A DNA stretch of 64,000 bases from Chloroflexota bacterium (lineage in GTDB: Bacteria; Chloroflexota; Anaerolineae; Aggregatilineales; Phototrophicaceae), in contig JAPOVL010000039.1 of the NCBI GenBank assembly GCA_026708115.1, forward strand, positions 85,398 to 149,397, given 5' to 3'. The position numbers and the translations under genes are program-made. The notes below the pieces were generated by a model. The model was not told the DNA's origin. It did not search any database and worked only from the letters and a program-made list of their open reading frames with translations. Of the stretch, positions 44,688 to 53,262 are shown piece by piece; positions within the stretch are counted from its first letter, which is position 1, and every line of letters starts with the position of its first letter.

Positions 44688-45386
44688 ATGAAACCACTTG
44701 TGATTCTGGCGGGACAATCGAATATGGTTGGTCACGGCCAGTTGAGCGAGCTTGGTGGAAGGGACTTGCCGGAAGGCGCGCGGCTCTTCGACCTCAATCC
44801 GCGCGATGGTTGTTTCGGTCCGGAAATCGGGTTCGCGCGGCGATTGCTTGAACTAATGCCGCTCGACGAACTCTGGCTGGTCAAATATGCCGTCGGCGGC
44901 AGTTCGCTGCTGGCATGGGAAGCGGACTGGTCAGCCGAGCGCGCGGCCATCGCTGGCGATGCGGACAAGGGTCCGCTTTATGAGCGCTTGCTGCGTCATT
45001 ACGAGCGCGTTACCCGGGGCGAAGAGGTAGAAGTCCTCGCCTGCCTGTGGATGCAAGGCGAGAGCGACAGTCGCTTCCAACAGGCAGCAGCGGATTATCA
45101 GGCGAACTTGAAGCGCTTGATCGCGCGAATCCGGGCTGACCTGGATCAAGCCGAGATGCAGTTCGTCATCGGTTTGGTGAACCCCTGCGGCGCCAGATTC
45201 ACTCATCTTTCAACAGTGCGCGCGGCGCAAAGGTTGGTCGCCGAGACCGTGCCGAATGTTTCGCTTGTCGATACGGCAGGACTGAGCAAACACGACGACG
45301 CGCTCCATTATGATAGTGCCGGGCAACTCGAATTGGGCCGGCGCTTCGCAGAGCGTCTCTACCAGCATCTCGGCAAAACCAGCTAA
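44688..45386 (+). CDS. Sialate O-acetylesterase-like (SASA/CE6) protein
   Basis: 232 residues, SGNH fold. Block I is LAGQSNMVGHG with nucleophile Ser11; AVGGSSLLAWE and CLWMQGESDS are the SASA-family landmarks; the C-terminal DALHYDSAGQLELGRRF supplies the Asp/His pair. It removes acetyl groups from sialic acids or acetylated plant/algal glycans. No signal peptide. Divergent from the sulfatase, and both may process decorated sugars. CAGGAG precedes the ATG. Confidence 0.85.
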   Translation: MKPLVILAGQSNMVGHGQLSELGGRDLPEGARLFDLNPRDGCFGPEIGFARRLLELMPLDELWLVKYAVGGSSLLAWEADWSAERAAIAGDADKGPLYERLLRHYERVTRGEEVEVLACLWMQGESDSRFQQAAADYQANLKRLIARIRADLDQAEMQFVIGLVNPCGARFTHLSTVRAAQRLVAETVPNVSLVDTAGLSKHDDALHYDSAGQLELGRRFAERLYQHLGKTS

Positions 45387-45540
45387 ATTCTGCGAAAAAC
45401 TGAACACTGAAGCAAGCACAAGCAAGTCATGTAACGATTCGCAAAGCCACTGCAAGGCTTGTCCGCTACTGCACATGTTACTCATAGATAACAGGAACAA
45501 TACCGAAACAATGCAAAATCGGTGGCGGTCCTTGCGAAAA

Positions 45541-45738
45541 TCAACAGATTATTACGTAGTCCGCCAAGCTTAGCTCCCCTTCCCTGATGCTTCGGGATAC
45601 TTCCCCCGTGAAGCGGGAGACCGAATCTGGCCCCCATCCCTCTTGTGCCCCGGCCAGTTCAAGTTCGCCAATTGCCTTGGACACGTTGAGGATCTGCCTT
45701 TCGCGCACTTGGCCATAGTTGCTAGCATTCACCACCAC
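45541..45738 (-). pseudogene. Possible small gene or gene fragment
   Basis: The 65-codon frame starts with GTG and reads VVNASNYGQVRERQILNVSKAIGELELAGAQ..., helical and charged. The open frame extends seven codons further, to a TAA, without another start, and there is no clear ribosome site. No family was recognised. The protein-like composition suggests a short gene or the remnant of a longer one. The rest of 45387-45901 holds nothing I can identify. Confidence 0.25.
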
Positions 45739-45901
45739 ATCAATGCCGGTGGCTTCTTAAAACCGTATGATCACCTCGATCTGATCAACGGCGCGCCTCC
45801 GACACAGCTCACCAGTAGAATCAACAGGACTGCAACGACAGCGAGTTTTTCTTGTCAGTAGCTCCTTTTTCATCGCGTTAGCACTCGTTCCAAATGAGCC
45901 A

Positions 45902-45930
45902 TTGACAAGTTTATTGAGACTTAGTATCAA
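45902..45930 (+). promoter_or_regulatory. Consensus promoter of the CobW operon
   Basis: TTGACA (45902-45907, perfect -35) and TATCAA (45925-45930, -10) with an ideal 17-base spacer, 66 bases before the first gene. The palindromic operator covers the spacer and the -10. Confidence 0.65.
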
Positions 45931-45933
45931 TAA
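45911..45933. promoter_or_regulatory. Fur/Zur-like operator
   Basis: 23-bp palindrome TTATTGA-N9-TCAATAA; in the middle GACTTAGTA, five of nine bases keep the dyad. AT-richness, length and TGA...TCA arms resemble binding sites of Fur-family repressors. Overlap with the -10 is the classic repressor position. Control by zinc (Zur) is inferred from the CobW/COG0523 gene downstream; Fur or another dimeric repressor is possible. Confidence 0.6.
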
Positions 45934-45995
45934 GAAACGCAAGCTTGGCTGTCTCTTGCTCTGCAAAACAGTTACATGATCAGGAGAAAAACACG

Positions 45996-47156
45996 ATGGA
46001 ATTGCCAGTTGACTGGGGAAGTTTATGGCTTGGCGGCTTTTGCCCAGTGGGGGCGCTGGGCGGTTTGCCGGTGCGCGGCGCGGATTATGCCGTCCATCCA
46101 GCGCTGGACGATCTGCTGACCCTGCCGTCTGACACAACGTTACACACCGACGCGACTATTGAGATTGCCGAACGGGCCTGGTCGGAACGACTGGGCGGCG
46201 CAATGGTTGTCTTGGCGCGCGATGCCTACCGCGCTCGACGCTTGTTGCATCGGGCCGCGGAGATTCAGCCCGGCGAATGGGTCGGTATCCCGGCGAATGC
46301 CAGCCATGACCTGGCGGAGTCGATCAAACATCATAAGGCCCTGCCGCGCTTTCTGGACTTTGACGCGCAGCTGCGGCTGGCGACGTCCGGTACGCGTTTC
46401 ACATGGACGCAAGTGCTACGCGGGTTGTGGCAGCCGCAGAAGGCTACCTGGCTCGACTGCGCCGACACCCTGCCCACTCCCGGCGCCGCAAAGCGCCCGG
46501 CGGTAACGCTCTATGGCTTGCATCTGCCTGACGCTAATAACCGACCCGGCGCGCTGCTGGCATTCAGTGATGAGGCGCTCTATGCAGAGGTGAAAGCATT
46601 GCGTCAACCGGCTGACTGCCCGAACGCTGCACAGGCTTTCGCGCAGTGTGAACGTCTGCCAGAACTTGCAGAGCGGCAAAGCGCGAATCTGGCGGAGGCG
46701 CGGCGCGGTCTGCGTGAAGCCGCCGGGCTGGCGACGCACGAGCCCAACAGTCTGGCGCTGGCGACCGCGGTCGCGGTACAGATTCCGCTGGAGTGCGATG
46801 TCGCCACGTTTTACGCCTACGTTGAGCAGGAGAATACGCCTGTGCGCTGGCTGCCACAGATTCAGCCTTTGCATTATGCCGCGCTCCGCGCTGACGGCGC
46901 GCCAGATCACCGGGCAACGGCGGCGAACCTCGCCCGCTGGTTGTACGTCCCGGTGGGGCCAGATTACAGCTTTGAGGAAATCAAACACGGTGTGCTGGGC
47001 ATCGTCAAAGCAGCGGAATATCTCGGTGTGCGCTGGCGCAGCAATCCAGCTCACGCTGCCGAGTACGCTGACTTGATGGATCGCACTTATGGCGACGGGC
47101 ATGATGCCTACCGCCCGCTGTTTGCGCTGGATGGAGCCTTGACAGCGGGAGATTAG
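45996..47156 (+). CDS. DegT-like aminotransferase homologue lacking the PLP lysine
   Basis: 386 residues from ATG 45996 (AGGAG nine bases before). The path of the DegT/DnrJ/EryC1/StrS fold can be followed: WVGIPANASHDLAESIKHHKALPRFLDFDAQLRL (compare IVPAxTFVAT...VFVDVD), then WLDCADTLPTP (the Asp that holds the PLP pyridine), then VTLYGLHLPDANNRPGALLAFSDEALYAEVKALR where an SxxxxKNL lysine is expected but absent, and a C-terminal YVPVGPDYSFEEIKHGVLGIVKAAEYLG. It therefore cannot form the usual Schiff base. It is the first gene after the Fur/Zur-like operator; two bases separate its stop from the next start. Confidence 0.6.
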   Translation: MELPVDWGSLWLGGFCPVGALGGLPVRGADYAVHPALDDLLTLPSDTTLHTDATIEIAERAWSERLGGAMVVLARDAYRARRLLHRAAEIQPGEWVGIPANASHDLAESIKHHKALPRFLDFDAQLRLATSGTRFTWTQVLRGLWQPQKATWLDCADTLPTPGAAKRPAVTLYGLHLPDANNRPGALLAFSDEALYAEVKALRQPADCPNAAQAFAQCERLPELAERQSANLAEARRGLREAAGLATHEPNSLALATAVAVQIPLECDVATFYAYVEQENTPVRWLPQIQPLHYAALRADGAPDHRATAANLARWLYVPVGPDYSFEEIKHGVLGIVKAAEYLGVRWRSNPAHAAEYADLMDRTYGDGHDAYRPLFALDGALTAGD

Positions 47157-47158
47157 CC

Positions 47159-47641
47159 ATGCGCTTGATCGCCATCACCGGGATGCTGCATCAGCCAAAA
47201 GCCAGGTTCACGCAGGCGCTCATTGAGTTGTTGTCTGCCGAAACTGACCGCCTCGCGCTGATGGACAATAGCGATATGCCGCCGGCGATAGATGGGGTAA
47301 CGCGCCAACGGCTGGCGGGCGGCTGTGTCTGTTGTTCGCTGGCTGCGGCGTTGATCTGGCATCTCGGGCGACTGGATGCCGATTACGCGCTGCTGCCTGT
47401 CTCAGCGCTGGCAGACCCGGGGGCGCTGGCGTCGATCCTGAATAGTTTACGGAGTGAACGCGTTCAGATAACAACAGTGTCCCTCATTGATACTCTGACT
47501 CAGACGCGTAACCCGTATCTGACGCGGAAACTAGAGTTTTATAGCGATTTTCAGGTTCATGAGCCATTTGATATGTCGGAGGCTGTTCATGCCGTTGTGA
47601 GGGTGCGCCACATGCTTTCAACAGCGGCGCTCGCTGGATGA
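47159..47641 (+). CDS. CobW-like protein with a destroyed P-loop
   Basis: 160 residues. The start ITGMLHQPKARFTQALIELL lines up with TGFLGSGKTTLLNRIL of the neighbouring CobW, but GxGKT reads QPKAR, so nucleotide binding is probably lost. The metal-site motif is kept: GGCVCCSLAAALIWHL (Cys56, Cys58, Cys59), matching NGCICCTVRGDLIRIL. NKxD and the C-terminal CobW domain are missing, so it is about half the family length. Either a pseudo-GTPase that still holds metal or a decaying paralogue; the complete frame, good spacing and operon position favour the former. Confidence 0.6.
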   Translation: MRLIAITGMLHQPKARFTQALIELLSAETDRLALMDNSDMPPAIDGVTRQRLAGGCVCCSLAAALIWHLGRLDADYALLPVSALADPGALASILNSLRSERVQITTVSLIDTLTQTRNPYLTRKLEFYSDFQVHEPFDMSEAVHAVVRVRHMLSTAALAG

Positions 47642-47822
47642 TGCCGTCGGCGCGGCAGTCTGCCCAGTCTGCTGGGACAGGGCTTATCGGCGCGGTTGCT
47701 CGAATTGAAAATGGTCGCAGTGATGGCGTGATGGTTCCAGGACCAATGGAAAAACACATCGTGCGGGCTGCGGATGTTGCATCTTTATACAAAAGCGCCA
47801 GATCAATTGAGGAGACAGAAAC

Positions 47823-49181
47823 ATGATGAATGCTGTTGAAACACGAGTACCCGTTACTGTGCTGACCGGCTTTCTGGGGTCCGGCAAAACCACACTGCTC
47901 AACCGCATCCTAACCGAAAATCACGGCAAAAAAATCGCGGTGATCGAGAATGAATTTGGTGAGGTCGGCATAGACAACGATCTGGTCATTGGCGCGGAAG
48001 AGGAAATCTTCGAAATGAACAACGGCTGTATCTGCTGCACCGTGCGGGGCGATTTGATTCGCATCCTCGGTCATCTCATGAAGCGCCGCGACAAGTTCGA
48101 TTACATCATGGTCGAAACCACCGGCATGGCAGATCCCGGGCCTGTCGCGCAAACATTTTACGTCGATGACGACATGCAGCAGAAGCTCCACTTGGATGCG
48201 ATCGTCACGCTGGTCGATGCCAAGCATATCTGGGAACACATTGACGACAGCGACGAAGCCAAAGAACAGGTCGCCTTTGCAGATGTAATTCTGCTCAACA
48301 AGATTGATCTGGTCGACCCGGAGGACCTCGAGAGACTCGAAGCCCGCATCAAAAGCATGAACAGCATGGCGAAAATCTACCGCAGCCGCGACGCGGTGGT
48401 GGAGATGGACAAGATCCTGAATGTAGGTGGTTTCAACCTGGACCGGGCGCTGGAAGTCGACCCGAAGTTCATGGAACCGGAATACCCGTTTGAATGGTCG
48501 GGTATCTATCAACTGAACGCTGGGACCTACGAATGGGTGATGGGTGAAGGCCCTGACCCGGCAATGGGGGCCGCGCTGTTGCCCCTGGCGAATACGGGAT
48601 TAGCGGCGAAGGAAGCAATACTGATGGACGCGGTACTGACCTTCTCTGAAGATGAGCAGGCTTTAGAGGCAGGCAAAATGATGGGCCTTGGCAAAGGACA
48701 GTACAACCAGCTCGTGCTGAACGAAAACGGTGAGACCGTCTTCAATTTCGCGATCCAACAGCCGGGCTTATACATGCTGTTCACCGAACATCACCCGGAT
48801 GAATTCGACGCGCGCTTGTGTGGCGCGGGCTCCGTGCGTGACCCGCTCGAGACCCGTGAGTACAAGCCCGATCATGAACACGACGAAGAAGTGACTTCCG
48901 TTGGCATCACCCTACATGGTGATCTCCAGTTAGATAAGCTCAATGGCTGGCTGAGCCAGCTCCTGCGCGAACAGGGACAAGACATCTTCCGCATGAAAGG
49001 CGTGTTGAGCGTGCGCGGTTGGGATGAGCGCTTTGTATTTCAGGGGGTGCATATGCTCTTTGACGGCCGCCCTGATCGCCCTTGGGAGAACGAGCTGCGT
49101 CAAAACAAGATGATCTTTATCGGGCGTAACTTGGATCGGGCTGCGCTGGAAAACGGCTTCCGCGAGTGCCTTGCATCGTGA
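47823..49181 (+). CDS. CobW/COG0523 GTPase, probable zinc metallochaperone
   Basis: 452 residues, GAGGAGAC upstream. Walker A GFLGSGKTT (16-24), CxCC motif Cys69-Ile-Cys71-Cys72, the ETTGMADP switch and LLNKIDL guanine motif are complete. The C-terminal half has a long insert (about 230-330) and a DHEHDEE metal-binding patch, ending with a CobW_C domain (IFRMKGVLSVRGWDERFVFQGVHMLF). COG0523 proteins use GTP to deliver metal, best documented for zinc, to client enzymes under scarcity. It is the third gene of the operator-controlled operon and overlaps the WD40 gene by GTGA. Confidence 0.88.
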   Translation: MMNAVETRVPVTVLTGFLGSGKTTLLNRILTENHGKKIAVIENEFGEVGIDNDLVIGAEEEIFEMNNGCICCTVRGDLIRILGHLMKRRDKFDYIMVETTGMADPGPVAQTFYVDDDMQQKLHLDAIVTLVDAKHIWEHIDDSDEAKEQVAFADVILLNKIDLVDPEDLERLEARIKSMNSMAKIYRSRDAVVEMDKILNVGGFNLDRALEVDPKFMEPEYPFEWSGIYQLNAGTYEWVMGEGPDPAMGAALLPLANTGLAAKEAILMDAVLTFSEDEQALEAGKMMGLGKGQYNQLVLNENGETVFNFAIQQPGLYMLFTEHHPDEFDARLCGAGSVRDPLETREYKPDHEHDEEVTSVGITLHGDLQLDKLNGWLSQLLREQGQDIFRMKGVLSVRGWDERFVFQGVHMLFDGRPDRPWENELRQNKMIFIGRNLDRAALENGFRECLAS

Positions 49182-50227
49182 GGCAGCGGAAGCGCAAGTC
49201 CAGACCGGCACGGCCACCGCTCAAGGCTATATGGCGTACCAACATTGACGATCACCCGATTGGTCTGGCATGGTCTCCGGATGGCAAAATCTTGGCGGTT
49301 GCGGGGGTGTCTGGCCCAATCACGCTGTTCAATGGCCTTGATGGCTCGATACGGTACAAGCTGCAGGGTCATGCCCTCGATACCATGGCAATTTCCTGGC
49401 ACAAAGACAGCCGTCTGCTCGCTAGCGTCGGGCAAGACGGCAAGATACGACTCTGGGATGCCGAGACAGGAACGCAGCGATCGGAAATGGCAGGCGGGGC
49501 GAGCTGGGTAGAGCGCGTCGCTTTCAGCCCGGCCGGCGATTGGCTGGTATCAGCCGCCGGGCGCAAACTGCGACTGTGGAACAGCAGGGGGGAATTGATC
49601 CGCGAATATCCCGATGCGAAGAGCACGATTACGGACATCAAGTGGCGCTATGACGGCAAACAGTTCGCCATCTCCGCCTACAATGGAGTCGTGCTGTATG
49701 ACCCTGCAGAGGCGGAACCGCTGCGCCGTTTCGAATGGCAGGGTTCGACGCTCACATTAGAGTGGAGTCCCGATGGCAAATACATTGCCACAGGCGACCA
49801 GGACTCGACGGTGCATTTCTGGATCACCGATACCGGGAATGATCTGCAGATGTGGGGCTACGAAACGAAGGTGCTGGAACTGGCATGGAGTTTCAACAGT
49901 CGCTATCTGGCGACCGGCGGCGGGACTCAGGTAGTGATCTGGGACTGTTCCGGGAAGGGGCCCGCAAATACGCGACCAATCATGGTAGAAGGACATCAGC
50001 ACCTCATAAAGCATCTGAAATTTCAGCGACAGGGTATGTTGCTGGCATCTGGCGACAATGAAGGTCTGCTTGCGATCTGGAAAGTCAAGAAGAAGAAGAA
50101 ACCCGCTTTGCTGGCGGATGCTGTGTTCAAGGCGCCGATTGCCAACTTGGCTTGGTCACCGGATGATCGCTGTATCGCGGTATCTGATGAGAGCGGTACC
50201 CTGTCGATAGCGGCAGTGATGCGATAA
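49178..50227 (+). CDS. WD40-repeat protein coupled to CobW
   Basis: 349 residues from GTG 49178, whose first four bases overlap the CobW stop (GTGA); a GTG at 49166 is less likely. After a basic start (RQRKRKSRPARPPLK) there are about seven WD40 blades with SPDG/LLASVGQDGKIRLWD-type repeats (IGLAWSPDGKILAVAG, LASVGQDGKIRLWDAET, KYIATGDQDSTVHFWI, LLASGDNEGLLAIWKVKK). No signal peptide, so a cytoplasmic beta-propeller. Translational coupling suggests a fixed ratio with CobW: a client-binding or scaffold partner. Confidence 0.85.
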   Translation: MRQRKRKSRPARPPLKAIWRTNIDDHPIGLAWSPDGKILAVAGVSGPITLFNGLDGSIRYKLQGHALDTMAISWHKDSRLLASVGQDGKIRLWDAETGTQRSEMAGGASWVERVAFSPAGDWLVSAAGRKLRLWNSRGELIREYPDAKSTITDIKWRYDGKQFAISAYNGVVLYDPAEAEPLRRFEWQGSTLTLEWSPDGKYIATGDQDSTVHFWITDTGNDLQMWGYETKVLELAWSFNSRYLATGGGTQVVIWDCSGKGPANTRPIMVEGHQHLIKHLKFQRQGMLLASGDNEGLLAIWKVKKKKKPALLADAVFKAPIANLAWSPDDRCIAVSDESGTLSIAAVMR

Positions 50228-50452
50228 TGGGCTTATTGAATTCGGATTGTCCCGGCTACAGACACACGCGTTTGTATCCATTCAAGGCATAGGTTGGACG
50301 CTGTATAGTACCACGTTGAGCTGGGTAAGCGCTTCGCGCATCAGCTTTCCAGCAAGCTGCGCGACACGCTGCCAAACTGGCGGGAGGCTAGGCAGCGTCA
50401 AGCCCCTGTGTTAGCATGGCGCGATTATGTCAGCGGCAGGCGAGCCTGACTT

Positions 50453-51364
50453 ATGCTCGACAGGCGGCAATTCCTCATCATTCTCTCCATCATCTTTTCG
50501 GCCGGCGTCACGCCGATTGCCATTCGTATTACCCAAAGCGAAGGCATGCCGTCGCCGGTGATTGTCTTGATCCGTCTCTGGCTGATTTCCCTGGCCCTCG
50601 CCCCGTTGATTTGGACGCGCTACCGTGAAGACCTGCTGCAGGTAACAGCGCGGCAATGGCTGCTTTCCGGCATTGCCGGTTTTTGGCTTTCGCTGAATCT
50701 GCTGCTGCTATTCCTGTCCCTTGAATACACCAGCGTCTTGATGACCAGCGTGCTGCGCCGCACGTCGCCAATCTGGATCGTTCTGCCGGAAATCATGATA
50801 TTCGGCGTCGTATTCTCGCGGCGCTTCTGGTTCAGCCTGGTAGCGACAATCGTCGGCGTCGCCATGGTCGGCTTGGGCGGCTTAAGCGCTATCGAGGCGG
50901 GCAGCAATCCACTTCTCGGCGCAGGCATGGCGCTATTTGGCTCGATATGCTTCGGCATTTATCTCTTGATCGGGCGGCAATTGAACAATGTCATCCCGCC
51001 CCTGCTCTACAGCTTTATGGTCTTCTTCAGCGCCGCTATTGTCACCTCCCTTTTCGTCGGCGCCACCGGAACGCCTGTCACAGGCTATCCTCTGAGCAGC
51101 TACCTCTGGGCGATTGTGGTGGCGGTCCTGGCGCAGGTCTTCGGGCATATCGCTATGAACCTGGCGCTGCAAACCTATACGGCAACCGCAATGGCTATCG
51201 TCCTGCAGATTGCCGTGGTCCTCAGCGCGCTAATCGCCCTGTTCATGTTCGGCGAGATCCCCTCGCTGGCACAGATTTTCGGCAGCGCGCTGGTCATTTA
51301 TGGCGTGGTCGTCGCCACCATCGAGCAGACCCGAGCGCAATGGAAGCACAAGGTACAAGCATGA
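50453..51364 (+). CDS. EamA/DMT-family transporter
   Basis: 303 residues with ten predicted helices: FLIILSIIFSAGVTPIAIRI, IVLIRLWLISLALAPLIW, then the second repeat from LFGSICFGIYLLIGRQL to FMFGEIPSLAQIFGSALVIYGVVVA. Only distantly like the EamA gene at 22904. A drug/metabolite exporter of unknown substrate. Separated from the WD40 gene by 225 bases in which I see nothing, so probably a separate transcript. Confidence 0.85.
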   Translation: MLDRRQFLIILSIIFSAGVTPIAIRITQSEGMPSPVIVLIRLWLISLALAPLIWTRYREDLLQVTARQWLLSGIAGFWLSLNLLLLFLSLEYTSVLMTSVLRRTSPIWIVLPEIMIFGVVFSRRFWFSLVATIVGVAMVGLGGLSAIEAGSNPLLGAGMALFGSICFGIYLLIGRQLNNVIPPLLYSFMVFFSAAIVTSLFVGATGTPVTGYPLSSYLWAIVVAVLAQVFGHIAMNLALQTYTATAMAIVLQIAVVLSALIALFMFGEIPSLAQIFGSALVIYGVVVATIEQTRAQWKHKVQA

Positions 51365-51458
51365 TGAATTGAAATATATTGCCTCTTTTTCTAGGTTCGA
51401 AATGCGGTAAAGTGTTACGCGAAAAATTAAGTGTTAGGCCTAAATGAGGAGAGAGCGC

Positions 51459-52733
51459 ATGAAGCTGGAAACGCAAGCCATCCACGCCGGATATGAACCT
51501 GAACCGACTACGCACGCGGTAGCAGTGCCGATTTATCAGACCGTCGCCTACGAATTTGACAACGCGCAGCATGGCGCCGACCTCTTCAACCTGGCGGTGC
51601 CGGGCAATATCTACACGCGCATCATGAACCCGACCAACGACGTGCTGGAACAGCGCGTGGCGGCGATGGAAGGCGGCGTCGCTTCGCTAGCGCTGGCTTC
51701 GGGCCAGGCGGCCATCCACTACTCGATCGTCAATCTGGCGGAAGCCGGCAACAATATCGTGACCGTGCCACAGCTCTATGGCGGCACCTGGACGCTCTTC
51801 CGGCACATGCTGCCCAAGCTCGGCATTGATGTGCGCTTCGCCGCAGGCGATAGCCCGGACGATCTGGCGGCGCTGATCGACGACAAGACTTCCGCCATCT
51901 TCTGCGAGTCAATCGGCAATCCCGCGGGCAATATCCCCGATATGGAAGCCATCGCCGACATGGCGCACGCGCACGGCGTACCGGTGATCGTGGACAATAC
52001 CGTGCCCACGCCGGCGCTTTGCCGTCCCGTTGAATTTGGCTGCGATATCATTTTGCATTCGATGACCAAGTACATGGGCGGGCATGGCAACAGTATCGCT
52101 GGCATCCTGGTTGATGGCGGCATCTTCGACTGGGCGAAGCACGCCGAGCGTTTCTACATGTTCAGCACGCCAGAGCCGAGTTATCACGGCGTCGTCTTCA
52201 CCGATGCCATGGGACCGGCCGCCTACATCGCCCGCGCCCGCGTCGTCGCCCTGCGCAATACCGGTTCCGCCCTCAGCCCCTTCAACGCTTTCCTGGTCAT
52301 TCAAGGCTTGCAGACACTGTCGCTGCGCATGGAGCGCCATGTCGACAACGCCATGGCCGTGGCAAAATACCTGGAGAGCCACAGTCAAGTCGAGTGGGTT
52401 ACTTACGCCGGCCTGGAAAGCTCGCCCTATTATGACCTGGCGCAGAAATATACCGGCGGTCGTCCCTCCGCCTTGCTGACATTTGGCATCAAGGGCGGCT
52501 TCGATGCCGGCGTCAAGTTTTACGACGCGCTGCAAGTCTTCACGCGCCTGGTCAACATCGGCGATGCCAAGTCGCTGGCGGCCCACCCGGCCTCGACGAC
52601 CCATCGCCAGCTCACGCCGGAAGAACAAGAAGCGGCCGGCGTCACGCCGGAAACGATCCGCCTCTGCATTGGCATCGAGCATATCGACGACATCATTGAA
52701 GACATTGAGCAGGCGCTGGCAGCCGCGCGCTAG
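51459..52733 (+). CDS. metY: O-acyl-homoserine sulfhydrylase (MetY-type)
   Basis: 424 residues from ATG 51459 behind GAGGAG. Cys/Met-metabolism PLP family: QTVAYEFDNAQHGADLF, YTRIMNPTNDVLEQRVAAMEGG, SGQAAIHYSI and the Schiff-base Lys204 in HSMTKYMGGHG. The C-terminus HPASTTHRQLTPEEQ is specific to O-acetylhomoserine sulfhydrylases (the SxTH/Q substrate loop). It makes homocysteine from acylated homoserine and sulfide, the step after metA (296-1360). The length and insert before the C-terminal domain fit MetY rather than MetB or MetZ. Confidence 0.92.
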   Translation: MKLETQAIHAGYEPEPTTHAVAVPIYQTVAYEFDNAQHGADLFNLAVPGNIYTRIMNPTNDVLEQRVAAMEGGVASLALASGQAAIHYSIVNLAEAGNNIVTVPQLYGGTWTLFRHMLPKLGIDVRFAAGDSPDDLAALIDDKTSAIFCESIGNPAGNIPDMEAIADMAHAHGVPVIVDNTVPTPALCRPVEFGCDIILHSMTKYMGGHGNSIAGILVDGGIFDWAKHAERFYMFSTPEPSYHGVVFTDAMGPAAYIARARVVALRNTGSALSPFNAFLVIQGLQTLSLRMERHVDNAMAVAKYLESHSQVEWVTYAGLESSPYYDLAQKYTGGRPSALLTFGIKGGFDAGVKFYDALQVFTRLVNIGDAKSLAAHPASTTHRQLTPEEQEAAGVTPETIRLCIGIEHIDDIIEDIEQALAAAR

Positions 52734-52755
52734 CCCCCGCCAGCCTGCCAACTAT

Positions 52756-52787
52756 GGGCGGCCGCCTCAGCGCTAGGCCGGCCGCCC
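52756..52787. terminator. GC-rich hairpin after metY
   Basis: GGGCGGCCG (52756-52764) pairs perfectly with CGGCCGCCC (52779-52787), followed by CTGCA. Position between convergent genes suggests a terminator; sequence resembles the GGGCGAC hairpin class. Confidence 0.5.
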
Positions 52788-52861
52788 CTGCAAACTCAGG
52801 AGAACAAGGATTTATGCGCGCAGCGCGGCGTGGAGATGCCAGGCGGTTCGAGCGGCTCCGG

Positions 52862-53098
52862 TCAGGGCAAACGCGACAGAATTTCGTCCAGCTTCAAATT
52901 CTCCAAGTATGTCAGCACGATTATCATGACTGTCGCTACTGCGAGAATAAATCTCTGCAAACGCTTTTCTACTTGTTCAACATCCGCTTTCGTAGCAAGA
53001 TATTGATACGCGCCTTTTAGTTCGGCGACATTTGCGGCGTTTTCGTTCACTCTGCCCTCGATGCGGTCGAGCCGGCTGTTGATCGCGTCAGATGCCAT
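52862..53098 (-). CDS. Small coiled-coil, single-span membrane protein
   Basis: 78 residues. A helical N-terminal part (SRLDRIEGRVNENAANVAELKGAYQYLATKADVEQVEKRLQRF) leads into one membrane helix (ILAVATVMIIVLTYL) and a short polar tail. The LATKADVE motif matches FATKADLE in the protein at 10701-10931, with the same order, though surrounding residues differ. It resembles XhlA-like or DUF1640-like small membrane proteins. Function unknown. Confidence 0.55.
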   Translation of the reverse strand: MASDAINSRLDRIEGRVNENAANVAELKGAYQYLATKADVEQVEKRLQRFILAVATVMIIVLTYLENLKLDEILSRLP

Positions 53099-53170
53099 GG
53101 CGTCCCGCCCTTTCCATACCTATCAAGTGTAGCATATTGGAGTGCGCATCCAAAAGTCCCGGTGCGGAAG

Positions 53171-53191
53171 GGGTATTTCAGACTATTGGCA
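53171..53191 (+). repeat. GGGT-ATTTCA...TTGGCA element, copy 3
   Basis: 21-base version (GGGTATTTCA, GACTA, TTGGCA) of the element at 28854-28876, lacking two bases after GGGT. It lies in the 250-base gap with the hairpin pair at 53263-53335. Confidence 0.6.
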
Positions 53192-53262
53192 ACTAGTCAG
53201 CGCGGACGCCTTTCCATTAGGCGCGATACCGTCGCAAAACCTGAAATATTTGGGTGATTTTC

